A stretch of 7,170 nucleotides of DNA from Azonexus sp. (GCA_023150195.1 JAKLLI010000092.1:4516-11685); one strand, 5' to 3'. Positions 1-6,633 are shown, numbered from the stretch's first letter. The notes: a model not told the origin generated them from the letters alone. Numbers and translations are program-made.

Positions 1-488
1 CAGACCCTGGCGCGGGCATTCGGACCTTGAACGGCGATGATGCCGAGCGCGTTGTCGCCGTCGCGGCGTTGGGTGATGCTGACATCCATCGCCCATTCCG
101 CTGCCTTGGCCTGCATCCAGGCCAGGTCTTTTTCGGCGGTGCCGGCGTTCACGACGAGGCGGAAGCGGGTGTCCGTCAGGAAGTAGATGATCAGATCGTC
201 AATGACACCGCCGGCTTCATTCAGCATGGCGGCGTAGAGCGCCTTGCCGGGCACGGTGAGTTTGGCGACATCGTTGGCAACCAGTCGGGAGAGGAAGGGG
301 CGGCAGTCGGCGCCAGCCAGATCGACAGGACACATGTGGGAGACGTCGAACATGCCGCAATCATTGCGCACGGCATGGTGTTCTTCGATCTGCGAACCGT
401 AGTTGACCGGCATGTCCCAGCCGCCGAAATCAACCATGCGGGCATTGAGCGCGCGATGGGCTGCGTTTAAAACCGTTTTCTTCAGCAT
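1..488 (-). CDS. gcvT: Aminomethyltransferase (glycine cleavage system T protein), 5' part
   Basis: This is the T protein of the glycine cleavage system, a cytoplasmic enzyme that takes the aminomethyl group from lipoylated H protein, releases ammonia and passes the one-carbon unit to tetrahydrofolate. About 162 N-terminal codons are present and the rest lies beyond the window's left edge; the full protein is usually about 360-370 residues. Recognisable family blocks are [22 protein letters not shown] (about residues 20-41), FDVSHM (47-52), [10 protein letters not shown] (93-102, whose Asp pair contains the invariant catalytic Asp), [16 protein letters not shown] further on, and the folate-domain piece [12 protein letters not shown] near the cut. 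The ATG at 488 is preceded by AAGGA at a 5-base spacing, which fixes the start. Immediately upstream lies a tandem glycine riboswitch with its own promoter, which independently supports the identity. Other gcv genes would be expected downstream, outside this window. Confidence 0.97.
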   Translation of the reverse strand, partial: MLKKTVLNAAHRALNARMVDFGGWDMPVNYGSQIEEHHAVRNDCGMFDVSHMCPVDLAGADCRPFLSRLVANDVAKLTVPGKALYAAMLNEAGGVIDDLIIYFLTDTRFRLVVNAGTAEKDLAWMQAKAAEWAMDVSITQRRDGDNALGIIAVQGPNARARV

Positions 489-493
489 ATCAA

Positions 494-498
494 TCCTT
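494..498 (-). promoter_or_regulatory. Ribosome binding site of gcvT
   Basis: On the minus strand AAGGA lies 5 bases before the gcvT ATG (488). It directly follows a small perfect hairpin (TGCTTT/AAAGCA arms, 503-518, loop of 4), so its access could be influenced by leader folding. The site decides the gcvT start codon. Confidence 0.7.
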
Positions 499-532
499 TA
501 AATGCTTTTGTTAAAGCAATTTCTTGGAACGG

Positions 533-574
533 AAAAGGGGTGAAACGTAAGAAACACATCTTGCGTTTCACCCC
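533..574 (-). terminator. Terminator-like expression platform hairpin of the glycine riboswitch
   Basis: Read on the minus strand, GGGGTGAAACG (574-564) and CGTTTCACCCC (547-537) form a perfect 11-bp stem. One mismatch and four further pairs extend it inward, leaving a 6-base loop. It is followed by TTTT (536-533) and then CC, so it is an intrinsic terminator with a short U tract. It begins right after the last P1 strand of aptamer 2 and sits about 45 bases before gcvT. In known gcvT riboswitches glycine binding prevents such a terminator (an ON switch); I infer the same here. The short U run leaves open that it works partly on translation instead. Confidence 0.8.
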
Positions 575-650
575 TCTGTCCTCGATACCTGAGAGATTTG
601 CCCCATCGGTGGATGTTGACCGTGACAGTCGCCATCGCTCTCCAGAGTTT
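573..650 (-). promoter_or_regulatory. Glycine riboswitch, second aptamer
   Basis: Read on the minus strand, this is the promoter-distal aptamer of a tandem glycine riboswitch. It opens with CTCTGGAGAG (647-638), contains GATGGGGCAAA in the P3 region (about 607-597), then CTCTCAGGTA and the closing GGACAGAG (581-574). These are the conserved blocks of the family (GGAGAG, GGGCAAA, CTCAGGTA, GGACAGAG). CTCT (647-644) pairs with AGAG (577-574) to make P1, and the terminator hairpin starts directly beyond it. Binding of glycine here would be read out by that hairpin. Confidence 0.93.
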
Positions 651-678
651 CACAACGCACGTCCTGCTGTGCGTCAGA

Positions 679-768
679 TTCCGCGGTCCTTTTGCCTGAG
701 CGTTTTCGGGTGGATTTGCGCCTTCGGCGTCAGTCCGGATCCTTACCCGGCTGCGCTCTCCCACGGAA
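679..768 (-). promoter_or_regulatory. Glycine riboswitch, first aptamer
   Basis: Read on the minus strand, this is the promoter-proximal aptamer. TTCCG (768-764) pairs with CGGAA (683-679) to close P1. Inside are GGAGAG (761-756), a P3 arm carrying GCCGAAGGCGCAAA, and the diagnostic block CTCAGGCAAAAGGACCG (700-684). A linker of about 28 bases joins it to the second aptamer, the usual tandem layout. It begins close to the predicted transcription start of gcvT, so the transcript enters the aptamer almost at once. Confidence 0.95.
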
Positions 769-776
769 CGGCAGGC

Positions 777-805
777 ACTATAGCGGGATGAAGGCATCCG
801 ATCAA
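777..805 (-). promoter_or_regulatory. sigma70-type promoter of gcvT
   Basis: On the minus strand a -35 box TTGATC (805-800) and a -10 box TATAGT (782-777) are separated by exactly 17 bases. Transcription would start near 770, just before the first glycine aptamer, so the promoter position fits the riboswitch boundary well. Confidence 0.75.
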
Positions 806-824
806 CCTGCTGCGCTGCAGCAGG
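806..824. repeat. Perfect dyad abutting the gcvT -35 box
   Basis: CCTGCTGC (806-813) and GCAGCAGG (817-824) are perfect inverted arms of 8 bases around a 3-base centre. The dyad touches the gcvT -35 hexamer (800-805) and lies between the two divergent genes. It could be an operator or activator site, or chance in a CTG/CAG-rich stretch. I do not recognise the binding protein. Confidence 0.45.
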
Positions 825-848
825 GTTTCGGGGCGCTTCCGGCCTTCG

Positions 849-857
849 TGATAACAT
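849..857 (+). promoter_or_regulatory. Possible extended -10 promoter for the PHP-to-rluB operon
   Basis: TGATAACAT (849-857) fits an extended -10 (TGn followed by TAACAT, four of six consensus bases). No good -35 box lies 17 bases upstream. It would give a leader of about 30 bases before the GTG at 893. A promoter is expected here because the upstream gene is divergent, but this exact site is only a candidate. Confidence 0.3.
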
Positions 858-892
858 CCCGTTTTGTTTTTCGCGCGCACTTGCGCTTATCC

Positions 893-1732
893 GTGAATCC
901 CGCCAATTTCGATTTCCACAGTCACTCTTCAGTTTCCGACGGCTTTTTGTCGCCGGATACGGTTGCGCAACGTGCCGCAGCCAACGGGGTTGATCTTTGG
1001 GCGCTGACCGATCACGACGATCTGGGTGGTTTGACTGTTGCTGCTCAGGCGGCGGAAGAGGCTGGAATCGGTTTTGTGAGTGGGGTCGAAATCTCCATCG
1101 AATGGGAGAACACGCCGATCCACATTGTGGGTCTCGGGTTCGATGCGCAGCATCCGGACATCGTGCAGGGGCTGGCAGGCCTGCGGGCGGGACGGCTTGA
1201 GCGAGCGCGGCGCATGGGCGAGGCCTTGGCGGCGAAGGGGATCCCCGGTGTTTATGAAGGCGCGCTGGGCTATGTCACCAACCCCAATTTGATTTCACGC
1301 GCCCACTTTGCGCGTTATCTGGTCTCCATCGGAATCGCCAAGGATGTTTCCGGGGTCTTTCAGTATTACCTGACGCCCGGCAAGCCGGGCTATGTCGATC
1401 ATCGCTGGGCCGGGCTGGAAGATGCCGTGAGCTGGATCAAGGCGGCTGGCGGGGTGGCGGTGGTGGCGCACCCCGGACGTTACAAGATGAGTGGCGGCGA
1501 GATGCGGCGTTTTCTTGCGCAGTTCAAGGATGTCGGTGGTGCGGCGATTGAGGTGATCAGCGGCAGCCATTCGCCAGATCATGTCCTGCATTTTGCGCGG
1601 CTGGCCCGTCACTTTGGTTTTCACGCCTCACGCGGCTCGGATTTTCATGGGCCTGAAGAAAGTTATGTCGATCTCGGTCGGCTCCCTCAACTTCCGCCCG
1701 ATCTGAAACCGGTCTGGCGTCTTGTCTGCTGA
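893..1732 (+). CDS. rnm: PHP-domain phosphoesterase, RNase AM / 3',5'-nucleotide bisphosphatase-like (TrpH/YciV family)
   Basis: The 279-residue protein is a complete polymerase-and-histidinol-phosphatase (PHP) domain enzyme. Metal-binding motifs are all visible: HSH at residues 9-11, TDHDD at 39-43, GVE at 64-66, HPGRY at 193-197, and GSDFHG at 248-253. Family members include E. coli RNase AM (YciV/TrpH), a 5'-to-3' exonuclease that matures rRNA 5' ends, and a Chromobacterium enzyme that hydrolyses 3',5'-nucleoside bisphosphates such as pAp; the product is cytoplasmic. I chose GTG 893 because the PHP motif usually begins a few residues after the start and because longer frames run into the opposite-strand riboswitch. 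No clear Shine-Dalgarno is seen, and TTG 881 is an in-frame alternative. The gene heads the plus-strand operon, 3 bases before yciO, the same neighbour as in E. coli. Confidence 0.9.
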   Translation: MNPANFDFHSHSSVSDGFLSPDTVAQRAAANGVDLWALTDHDDLGGLTVAAQAAEEAGIGFVSGVEISIEWENTPIHIVGLGFDAQHPDIVQGLAGLRAGRLERARRMGEALAAKGIPGVYEGALGYVTNPNLISRAHFARYLVSIGIAKDVSGVFQYYLTPGKPGYVDHRWAGLEDAVSWIKAAGGVAVVAHPGRYKMSGGEMRRFLAQFKDVGGAAIEVISGSHSPDHVLHFARLARHFGFHASRGSDFHGPEESYVDLGRLPQLPPDLKPVWRLVC

Positions 1733-1735
1733 ACC

Positions 1736-2362
1736 ATGGCTCGCGTCGTTAATATTCACCCCGAAACTCCTCAGCAGCGCTTGCTTGATCAGGCGGCCGG
1801 TTTTATTCGTGACGGCGCCGTCATCGCACTGCCGACGGACTCCTGTTATGCCTTGGTCTGTCACTTGGGCGACAAGGAGGCGATGGATCGCATTCGCCAG
1901 ATTCGCGAAATGGACGAGCGCCATCATCTGACGCTGATGGTGCGCGACCTTTCGGAAATTGCGAACTACGCCCGGGTGGACAACGCCCAATACCGGTTGC
2001 TGAAGGCGACCACGCCCGGGAGCTATACCTTCATTCTTGAGGGCAGCAAAGAATTGCCGCGGCGCGTGCTGCATCCCAAGCGCAAGACCATCGGCCTGCG
2101 CATTCCTGATCACCCGGTGGCGCTGGGCCTGCTGGAAACACTTCAGGAACCCTTGTTGACCACAACCTTGCAATTGCCGGGGGATGAAAGTCCGCTGACC
2201 GAGGGCTGGGAAATTCTGGACCGGCTCGACGATCATCTGGCCCTGATTCTCGATGTCGGTCATTGCGGCACCGAGCCGACGACCATCATTGACCTGACCG
2301 GCTCGGCGCCGGCATTGGTGCGTGCGGGCCGTGGGCCATTGGCGCCCTTCGGGCTGGCGTGA
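1736..2362 (+). CDS. yciO: YciO, Sua5/YrdC-family protein
   Basis: The 208-residue protein closely resembles E. coli YciO (about 206 residues) from end to end: IHPETPQQRL near the start, LPTDSCYAL (32-40), RIRQIREMDERHHLTLMVRDLSE, PGSYTFILEGSKELPRR, KRKTIGLRIPDHP, and PTTIIDLT near the end. The fold is that of Sua5/TsaC enzymes, which make threonylcarbamoyl-AMP for the t6A modification of tRNA position 37. However, the SxN active-site signature of TsaC/Sua5 appears here as TTT (142-144), as YciO proteins also differ there. So full TsaC-type activity should not be assumed; it may act on RNA or nucleotides in a related way. ATG 1736 follows the PHP stop by 3 bases, implying translational coupling. 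It is unlikely to be the cell's essential t6A enzyme, which would be a separate TsaC. Confidence 0.9.
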   Translation: MARVVNIHPETPQQRLLDQAAGFIRDGAVIALPTDSCYALVCHLGDKEAMDRIRQIREMDERHHLTLMVRDLSEIANYARVDNAQYRLLKATTPGSYTFILEGSKELPRRVLHPKRKTIGLRIPDHPVALGLLETLQEPLLTTTLQLPGDESPLTEGWEILDRLDDHLALILDVGHCGTEPTTIIDLTGSAPALVRAGRGPLAPFGLA

Positions 2363-2363
2363 C

Positions 2364-3023
2364 ATGCTCGATATCAACGCGCTGATTCAGACCATCGCGA
2401 TTTCCGCCTTGCCGGTGATTTTTGCCATCACGCTGCATGAAGCCGCGCATGGCTATGCGGCGCGCTATTTCGGTGATAACACGGCGTGGATGCTGGGGCG
2501 GGTCAGTCTTAATCCGCTGCGTCACGTGGATCCGGTAGGAACCATCCTGATTCCCTTGGCGATTTTGTTGTTTTCTGCGGGGACTTTCCTGTTCGGTTAT
2601 GCCAAGCCGGTCCCGGTCAACTTTGCGCATTTGCGAAATCCCAAGCGCGACATGTTGTGGGTGGCGGCTGCCGGTCCCTTGGCCAATCTGTTCATGGCAC
2701 TGGTCTGGGCCGCTTTTCTCAAGCTGGCGTGGGAGATCCCGGCCAATCAATTCACGCTGCCGCTGTCTGAGATGAGCAAGATCGGCATCATCATCAATTG
2801 CGTGTTGATGGTGCTGAATTTGTTGCCCTTGCCACCGCTGGATGGTGGCCGCATTGCGGTGAGTTTGTTGCCCTACCGGCTTGCGCTGCCGTTCTCGCGG
2901 CTGGAGCGCTGGGGCTTTCCCATTTTGTTGATCCTGCTGTTCACCGGTATCCTCAGTCTGATCATGAATCCGCTGGTCGCGCTTGCGGCCGGGGCCATCG
3001 AAACCCTTTTCGGTCTTTATTAG
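2364..3023 (+). CDS. Site-2 protease family (M50) membrane zinc metalloprotease
   Basis: This 219-residue integral membrane protein has the zinc-binding motif HEAAH (25-29) inside a hydrophobic segment. A second conserved segment reads AAGPLANLFMAL (102-113), and the third metal ligand is the Asp of NLLPLPPLDGGR (152-163, Asp160). Hydrophobic stretches around 6-24, 58-77, 97-123, 140-156 and 184-200 fit a compact multi-pass intramembrane protease without a PDZ domain. That separates it from RseP, the sigmaE-pathway protease, and puts it with the small rhomboid-like M50 group often found next to trpS and scpA. Its substrate is unknown. ATG 2364 starts 1 base after the yciO stop. An upstream in-frame ATG at 2322 would overlap yciO by 41 bases and adds a non-hydrophobic, unconserved-looking stretch, so I reject it. 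Confidence 0.9.
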   Translation: MLDINALIQTIAISALPVIFAITLHEAAHGYAARYFGDNTAWMLGRVSLNPLRHVDPVGTILIPLAILLFSAGTFLFGYAKPVPVNFAHLRNPKRDMLWVAAAGPLANLFMALVWAAFLKLAWEIPANQFTLPLSEMSKIGIIINCVLMVLNLLPLPPLDGGRIAVSLLPYRLALPFSRLERWGFPILLILLFTGILSLIMNPLVALAAGAIETLFGLY

Positions 3024-3030
3024 AAAAACT

Positions 3031-4233
3031 ATGTACGCAGAACGTGTCCTTTCCGGCATGCGCCCCACGGGCGCCTTGCATCTTGGCCATTACCACGGGG
3101 TCCTGAAGAACTGGGTTCAGCTTCAGCATGAATATCCCTGTCTTTTTTTCGTGGCCGACTGGCATGCGCTGACGACCAATTACGATAATCCGCAAAACAT
3201 CGAAAAAGCGACCTGGGATATGGTCATTGACTGGCTGGCCGCCGGCGTGGATCCCAATCAGGCCACCTTGTTCATTCAATCCAAGGTGCCGGAGCATGCC
3301 GAATTGCATTTGCTCCTGTCGATGATGACGCCGCTGGGCTGGCTGGAGCGCGTGCCGACCTACAAGGATCAGCAGGAAAAGCTCTCCAACAAGGATCTCT
3401 CGACCTACGGTTTCCTCGGTTACCCCTTGCTGCAGGCTGCCGATATCCTGATTTATCGGGCTGACAAGGTGCCGGTAGGTGAAGATCAGGTGCCGCATAT
3501 CGAGTTCTCACGGGAAATTGCCCGCCGTTTTAATCATCTTTACGGTCGTGAGCCGGGCTTCGAAGACAAGGCGCGCGAAGCCGTGAAGAAGCTGGGCGGC
3601 AAAAAGGCCCGTCTGTACGAAGAACTGCGTACCCGTTATCAGCAGGAAGGCGACCGCGATGCCTTGGATCAGGCGCATGCGGTGCTCGACGAAATTCAGC
3701 ATTTGTCGGTGGTTGACCGTGAGCGCCTGTTTGGTTTCCTCGAAGGCAGCAGCAAGATGATTCTGGCCGAGCCGGGTGCCTTGCTGACCGAAGCCTCGCG
3801 CATGCCGGGGCTGGATGGACAGAAAATGTCCAAGTCTTACGCCAATACGATTACCTTGCGTGAATCCGAAGAATCAGTCGCCAAAAAGGTCAAGAGCATG
3901 CCCACGGACACTCAGCGCATGCGTCGCACCGATCCGGGCGACCCGGCCCGCTGCCCGGTGTGGCAGTTGCATCAGGTGTATTCCGACGACTCCACCCGCG
4001 AGTGGGTACAACAGGGTTGCAAGACGGCGGGCATCGGTTGCATCGAATGCAAGCAGCCGGTGATCGACGGCATCCTGCGCGAGCAGGCGCCGATGCGTGA
4101 GCGTGCACAGCAATATCTCGATGATCCGACGCTGGTGAAGAACGTGATCGCCGACGGTTGCGAAAAGGCGCGCGAGTACGCCCGCGAAACCATGCGCGAT
4201 GTCCGTGAGGCCATGGGGCTGGAATACCACTGA
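3031..4233 (+). CDS. trpS: Tryptophanyl-tRNA synthetase, long form with four-Cys site
   Basis: This class I aminoacyl-tRNA synthetase charges tRNA-Trp with tryptophan in the cytoplasm. The HIGH-type motif is HLGH (17-20) within SGMRPTGALHLGHYHG, and the KMSKS loop is exact at 265-269. Other TrpRS blocks are PLGWLERVPTYKDQ, GYPLLQAADILIYRADKVPVGEDQ and HIEFSREIARRFN. At 400 residues it is longer than the roughly 330-residue E. coli enzyme. The extra length is a charged helical insert of about 60 residues ahead of the KMSKS loop (around 185-245). The C-terminal domain carries Cys308, 330, 337 and 340, a C-x21-C-x6-C-x2-C pattern similar to the [4Fe-4S] site known in Thermotoga TrpRS. ATG 3031 lies 7 bases after the protease stop, with only a weak AGAAAA upstream. 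The stop overlaps a possible small ORF leading to scpA. Confidence 0.96.
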   Translation: MYAERVLSGMRPTGALHLGHYHGVLKNWVQLQHEYPCLFFVADWHALTTNYDNPQNIEKATWDMVIDWLAAGVDPNQATLFIQSKVPEHAELHLLLSMMTPLGWLERVPTYKDQQEKLSNKDLSTYGFLGYPLLQAADILIYRADKVPVGEDQVPHIEFSREIARRFNHLYGREPGFEDKAREAVKKLGGKKARLYEELRTRYQQEGDRDALDQAHAVLDEIQHLSVVDRERLFGFLEGSSKMILAEPGALLTEASRMPGLDGQKMSKSYANTITLRESEESVAKKVKSMPTDTQRMRRTDPGDPARCPVWQLHQVYSDDSTREWVQQGCKTAGIGCIECKQPVIDGILREQAPMRERAQQYLDDPTLVKNVIADGCEKAREYARETMRDVREAMGLEYH

Positions 4234-4280
4234 TGTCGCTCGCGTCGTTCCGACACCGTCTCGGGGCGGTCGACGCATGA
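4233..4280 (+). CDS. Possible 15-residue coupling ORF between trpS and scpA
   Basis: The trpS stop overlaps an ATG (TGATG, 4231-4235). This opens 15 codons, [15 protein letters not shown], whose TGA stop (4278-4280) overlaps the scpA ATG as ATGA (4277-4280). It thus bridges the 43-base gap exactly by two termination-reinitiation junctions, which could pass ribosomes from trpS to scpA, the latter lacking a strong binding site. The peptide has no recognisable function and may simply be a coupling device. With so short a frame, chance is a real alternative. Confidence 0.3.
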   Translation: MSLASFRHRLGAVDA

Positions 4281-5116
4281 ATCTGGCGGTCGACCTGCCT
4301 GAACCGGTGATTTCCAGCCACGTGGCGCGCATCTACGGCGCGCCCATGGCGGAGATGCCGCTCGATCTTTATATTCCGCCGGATGCGCTGTCGATCATGC
4401 TCGACGCCTTCGAGGGGCCGCTTGATCTGCTGCTTTACCTGATCCGCAAGGCCAACGTCGATATTCTGGATATTCCGATGGCGCCGCTCACCCGGCAGTA
4501 TCTTGATTACATCGACAGCATGCAGGTGGCCAATCTGGAATTGGCCGCCGAGTATCTAGTGATGGCCGCCATGCTGATCGAAATCAAGTCGCGCATGCTG
4601 CTGCCCCGGCCCAAGCTGGGTGAAGGGGATGAGGCAGAGGATCCGCGTGCGGAACTGGTGCGGCGACTGATGGAATACGAGCAGATGAAAATCGCCGGCC
4701 AGCATCTCAACGCACTGCCGCAGGCAGAGCGCGAATTTTTCTGGGTGGAAACGCTGGTCGAAAAGTCCCTGCTGGTGCGTTTGCCTGAAGTGTCAGCGGA
4801 CGATTTGCGGGATGCGTGGATGGCTGTGGTCCGGCAGGCGGTATTGAAGCGCAACCACAAGATCAGTCGCGAGGAGTTGTCGGTGCGCGAGCACATGGGC
4901 ATCATCTTGCGTGTTCTTCAGGAAAAAGGCGGTTTCGTGCCATTCGCGACCTTGTTTGATCCGGAGATGGGTGCACCAGGGTTGGTGGTCCATTTTCTGG
5001 CCATGCTGGAGCTGGCGCGGGAAAAACTGATCGAAATCACCCAAACAGAAGCCTTTCAACCGATTTATATCCGAGTGCATCAAGGTGGAACCGAGCCAGA
5101 TCAAGAAAATTCTTGA
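4277..5116 (+). CDS. scpA: Segregation and condensation protein A (kleisin ScpA)
   Basis: The 279-residue protein is the kleisin subunit that bridges the SMC ATPase heads and, with ScpB, forms the bacterial condensin that compacts and segregates the chromosome. The N-terminal block [15 protein letters not shown] (44-58), followed by [17 protein letters not shown], is the family hallmark that contacts the SMC neck. [19 protein letters not shown] follows near 95-113. The C-terminal winged-helix part reads [17 protein letters not shown] and ends in an [14 protein letters not shown] block. An N-terminal tail of about 30 residues leading to DLYIPPDAL is typical of betaproteobacterial members. I chose ATG 4277 because it keeps this tail and is linked to trpS through a mini-ORF; 4346 would be a shorter alternative. 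The 3' end overlaps scpB by 32 bases. The smc gene is not in the window. Confidence 0.93.
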   Translation: MNLAVDLPEPVISSHVARIYGAPMAEMPLDLYIPPDALSIMLDAFEGPLDLLLYLIRKANVDILDIPMAPLTRQYLDYIDSMQVANLELAAEYLVMAAMLIEIKSRMLLPRPKLGEGDEAEDPRAELVRRLMEYEQMKIAGQHLNALPQAEREFFWVETLVEKSLLVRLPEVSADDLRDAWMAVVRQAVLKRNHKISREELSVREHMGIILRVLQEKGGFVPFATLFDPEMGAPGLVVHFLAMLELAREKLIEITQTEAFQPIYIRVHQGGTEPDQENS

Positions 5117-5630
5117 AGCCGCCTTGCTGGCCGCACGGGCGCCGATGTCCACGCATGAAATGAAGAAGATGTTTGATACATCCTTTTCTTCGGATACCCT
5201 GCGCAAGTTGCTCGACGAGTTGCGTGAGGAGTGGGCGGAGCGGCCGGTGGAGTTGATCCAGTTGGCCTCGGGGTGGCGGTTTCGCACGCGCGCCGAGTAT
5301 TTGCCGTATCTGGATCGCCTGAACCCGGAAAAGCCGCCACGTTATTCGCGGGCGGTACTGGAAACCCTGGCGATCATCGCCTACCGTCAACCGGTGACAC
5401 GGGGCGATATTGAAGAAATCCGCGGTGTTGCGGTCAACACCAACGTGATCAAAACTTTGGAAGAGCGCGGCTGGATCGATGTCGTCGGCCATCGCGAAAC
5501 GCCGGGCCGTCCGGCGCTGTTTGCAACGACAAAACAATTTCTGGATGATCTGGGCCTGCGTGCAGTCAGTGAATTGCCGCCGCTTGAACAAATCAGCCAG
5601 GCACTGGAGCTGAACCATGAAAACCCATAA
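5085..5630 (+). CDS. scpB: Segregation and condensation protein B (ScpB)
   Basis: ScpB dimerises and binds ScpA to regulate the SMC-ScpAB condensin. The 181-residue protein shows the expected two winged-helix domains. The first is at about 1-80 ([18 protein letters not shown] through [17 protein letters not shown]). The second starts at 86 with [30 protein letters not shown] and contains [30 protein letters not shown], the most conserved stretch of the family. The start is GTG at 5085, inside scpA (32-base overlap); the first internal Met codons come only at residues 21 and 26, which would remove the first helix. Overlap with scpA upstream and rluB downstream (14 bases) indicates tight translational coupling and balanced ScpA:ScpB synthesis. 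Confidence 0.94.
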   Translation: MEPSQIKKILEAALLAARAPMSTHEMKKMFDTSFSSDTLRKLLDELREEWAERPVELIQLASGWRFRTRAEYLPYLDRLNPEKPPRYSRAVLETLAIIAYRQPVTRGDIEEIRGVAVNTNVIKTLEERGWIDVVGHRETPGRPALFATTKQFLDDLGLRAVSELPPLEQISQALELNHENP

Positions 5631-6633
5631 ACGCACGCCTTTCCGTGCGCCTGAAAACGAAGGACCCGCCGGGGCTGAAAAAAGACCGCGGCGTGGCGTC
5701 GACCGCAACAAGCCGCTACCTCCGCAGGGTGAATTACCGGATACCGCAGCGCCGACCGAAGCGGGGGCGGCAGCACCGGCGCCGCGTCGCCGCCAAGGCA
5801 AGCCGCAAACCGGGCGCGCCAATCGTGGCAACATCGGGCGTAATGGCAAGCCCTTGATCGAGGCCAAGCCGGAGCGATTGCAGAAAATCCTGGCACAGGC
5901 GGGAGTCGGTTCCCGTCGTGAAATGGAGGAGTGGATTGCTGCCGGGCGGGTCACCGTCAACGGTGTCGTCGCCACCATCGGTCAATCGGTGATTCCGACC
6001 GACAAGGTGAAAATCGGGGGGCGTCTGATCAACATCCGGTTTACCGGCAGCAGTTCCCGGCCGCCGCGGGTGTTGATGTATCACAAGCCGGAAGGTGAAA
6101 TCGTGTCCCGCGAAGACCCGGATGGTCGGCCATCCGTGTTTGCAGCCTTGCCTCGCATGCGCGGCGGTCGCTGGATCAACGTCGGCCGTCTGGATTTCAA
6201 TACCTCGGGCCTTTTGCTATTTACGACTTCGGGCGATCTGGCCAACAAGCTCATGCACCCCAGTTCCGAGTTGGTCCGCGAATATGCGGTACGGGTGTTG
6301 GGGGAGGTTACCCTGGAGGCGCAGCAGCAACTGCTCAACGGGGTTGCGCTGGAGGATGGGATGGCGAACTTCGCCAGTCTGGTCGATGGCGGTGGCGAAG
6401 GGGCGAATCACTGGTATCGGGTCAGTCTGTACGAAGGTCGCAATCGTGAAGTTCGGCGAATGTTTGAGTCGGTTGGCTGCACGGTCAGCCGTCTGATTCG
6501 GGTGCGCTACGGGCCATTTGCCTTGCCGCCGCAGTTGAAGCGCGGCCGCTGCCGGGAGCTTGATGAAAATGAGGTCAAGCTCCTGATGCGGGAAGTCGCC
6601 AAGCTGGGTAAGCCGCGTGAGGAATCGGCCTGA
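5617..6633 (+). CDS. rluB: 23S rRNA pseudouridine synthase, RluB/RsuA family
   Basis: RluB converts a uridine of the 23S rRNA (U2605 in E. coli) to pseudouridine. The 338-residue protein has three parts. First is an N-terminal basic, Pro/Ala/Arg-rich and probably disordered extension (about 1-80). Then comes an S4 RNA-binding domain starting [22 protein letters not shown] (from 86). The catalytic domain follows, with [19 protein letters not shown], where Asp193 is the nucleophile, and [14 protein letters not shown] from 274. ScpB-RluB adjacency is widely conserved. ATG 5617 has TGGAG at 7 bases and overlaps the scpB stop by 14 bases. RsuA, RluE and RluF belong to the same family; the scpB neighbour and the long basic N terminus favour RluB. 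It is the last gene of the operon. Confidence 0.93.
   Translation: MKTHKRTPFRAPENEGPAGAEKRPRRGVDRNKPLPPQGELPDTAAPTEAGAAAPAPRRRQGKPQTGRANRGNIGRNGKPLIEAKPERLQKILAQAGVGSRREMEEWIAAGRVTVNGVVATIGQSVIPTDKVKIGGRLINIRFTGSSSRPPRVLMYHKPEGEIVSREDPDGRPSVFAALPRMRGGRWINVGRLDFNTSGLLLFTTSGDLANKLMHPSSELVREYAVRVLGEVTLEAQQQLLNGVALEDGMANFASLVDGGGEGANHWYRVSLYEGRNREVRRMFESVGCTVSRLIRVRYGPFALPPQLKRGRCRELDENEVKLLMREVAKLGKPREESA

Noticed and set aside
498..857. Minus-strand open frame of 119 codons and plus-strand frame at 540-791 in the gcvT upstream region
   Set aside because: Both lie across the two glycine aptamers and the terminator hairpin, whose conserved RNA blocks explain the sequence; neither product resembles a protein.
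692..892. Upstream extension of the PHP gene to ATG 692
   Set aside because: The extension would read through the opposite-strand riboswitch and gcvT promoter and adds 67 residues before the usual PHP start.
2322..2363. Earlier ATG for the M50 protease
   Set aside because: It would overlap yciO by 41 bases and add a charged, unconserved-looking stretch; ATG 2364 directly after the yciO stop is better.
1628..2377. Minus-strand open frame of 249 codons opposite yciO
   Set aside because: It is a shadow of yciO, which is clearly recognised on the plus strand.
2286..3068. Minus-strand open frame of 260 codons opposite the M50 protease gene
   Set aside because: The product is Gln/Arg/His-rich, typical of the antisense of a hydrophobic membrane protein gene, and matches no family I know.
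5037..5978. Minus-strand open frame of 313 codons opposite scpB and rluB
   Set aside because: It is the antisense shadow of well-recognised genes in GC-rich DNA; its product looks like no protein family.
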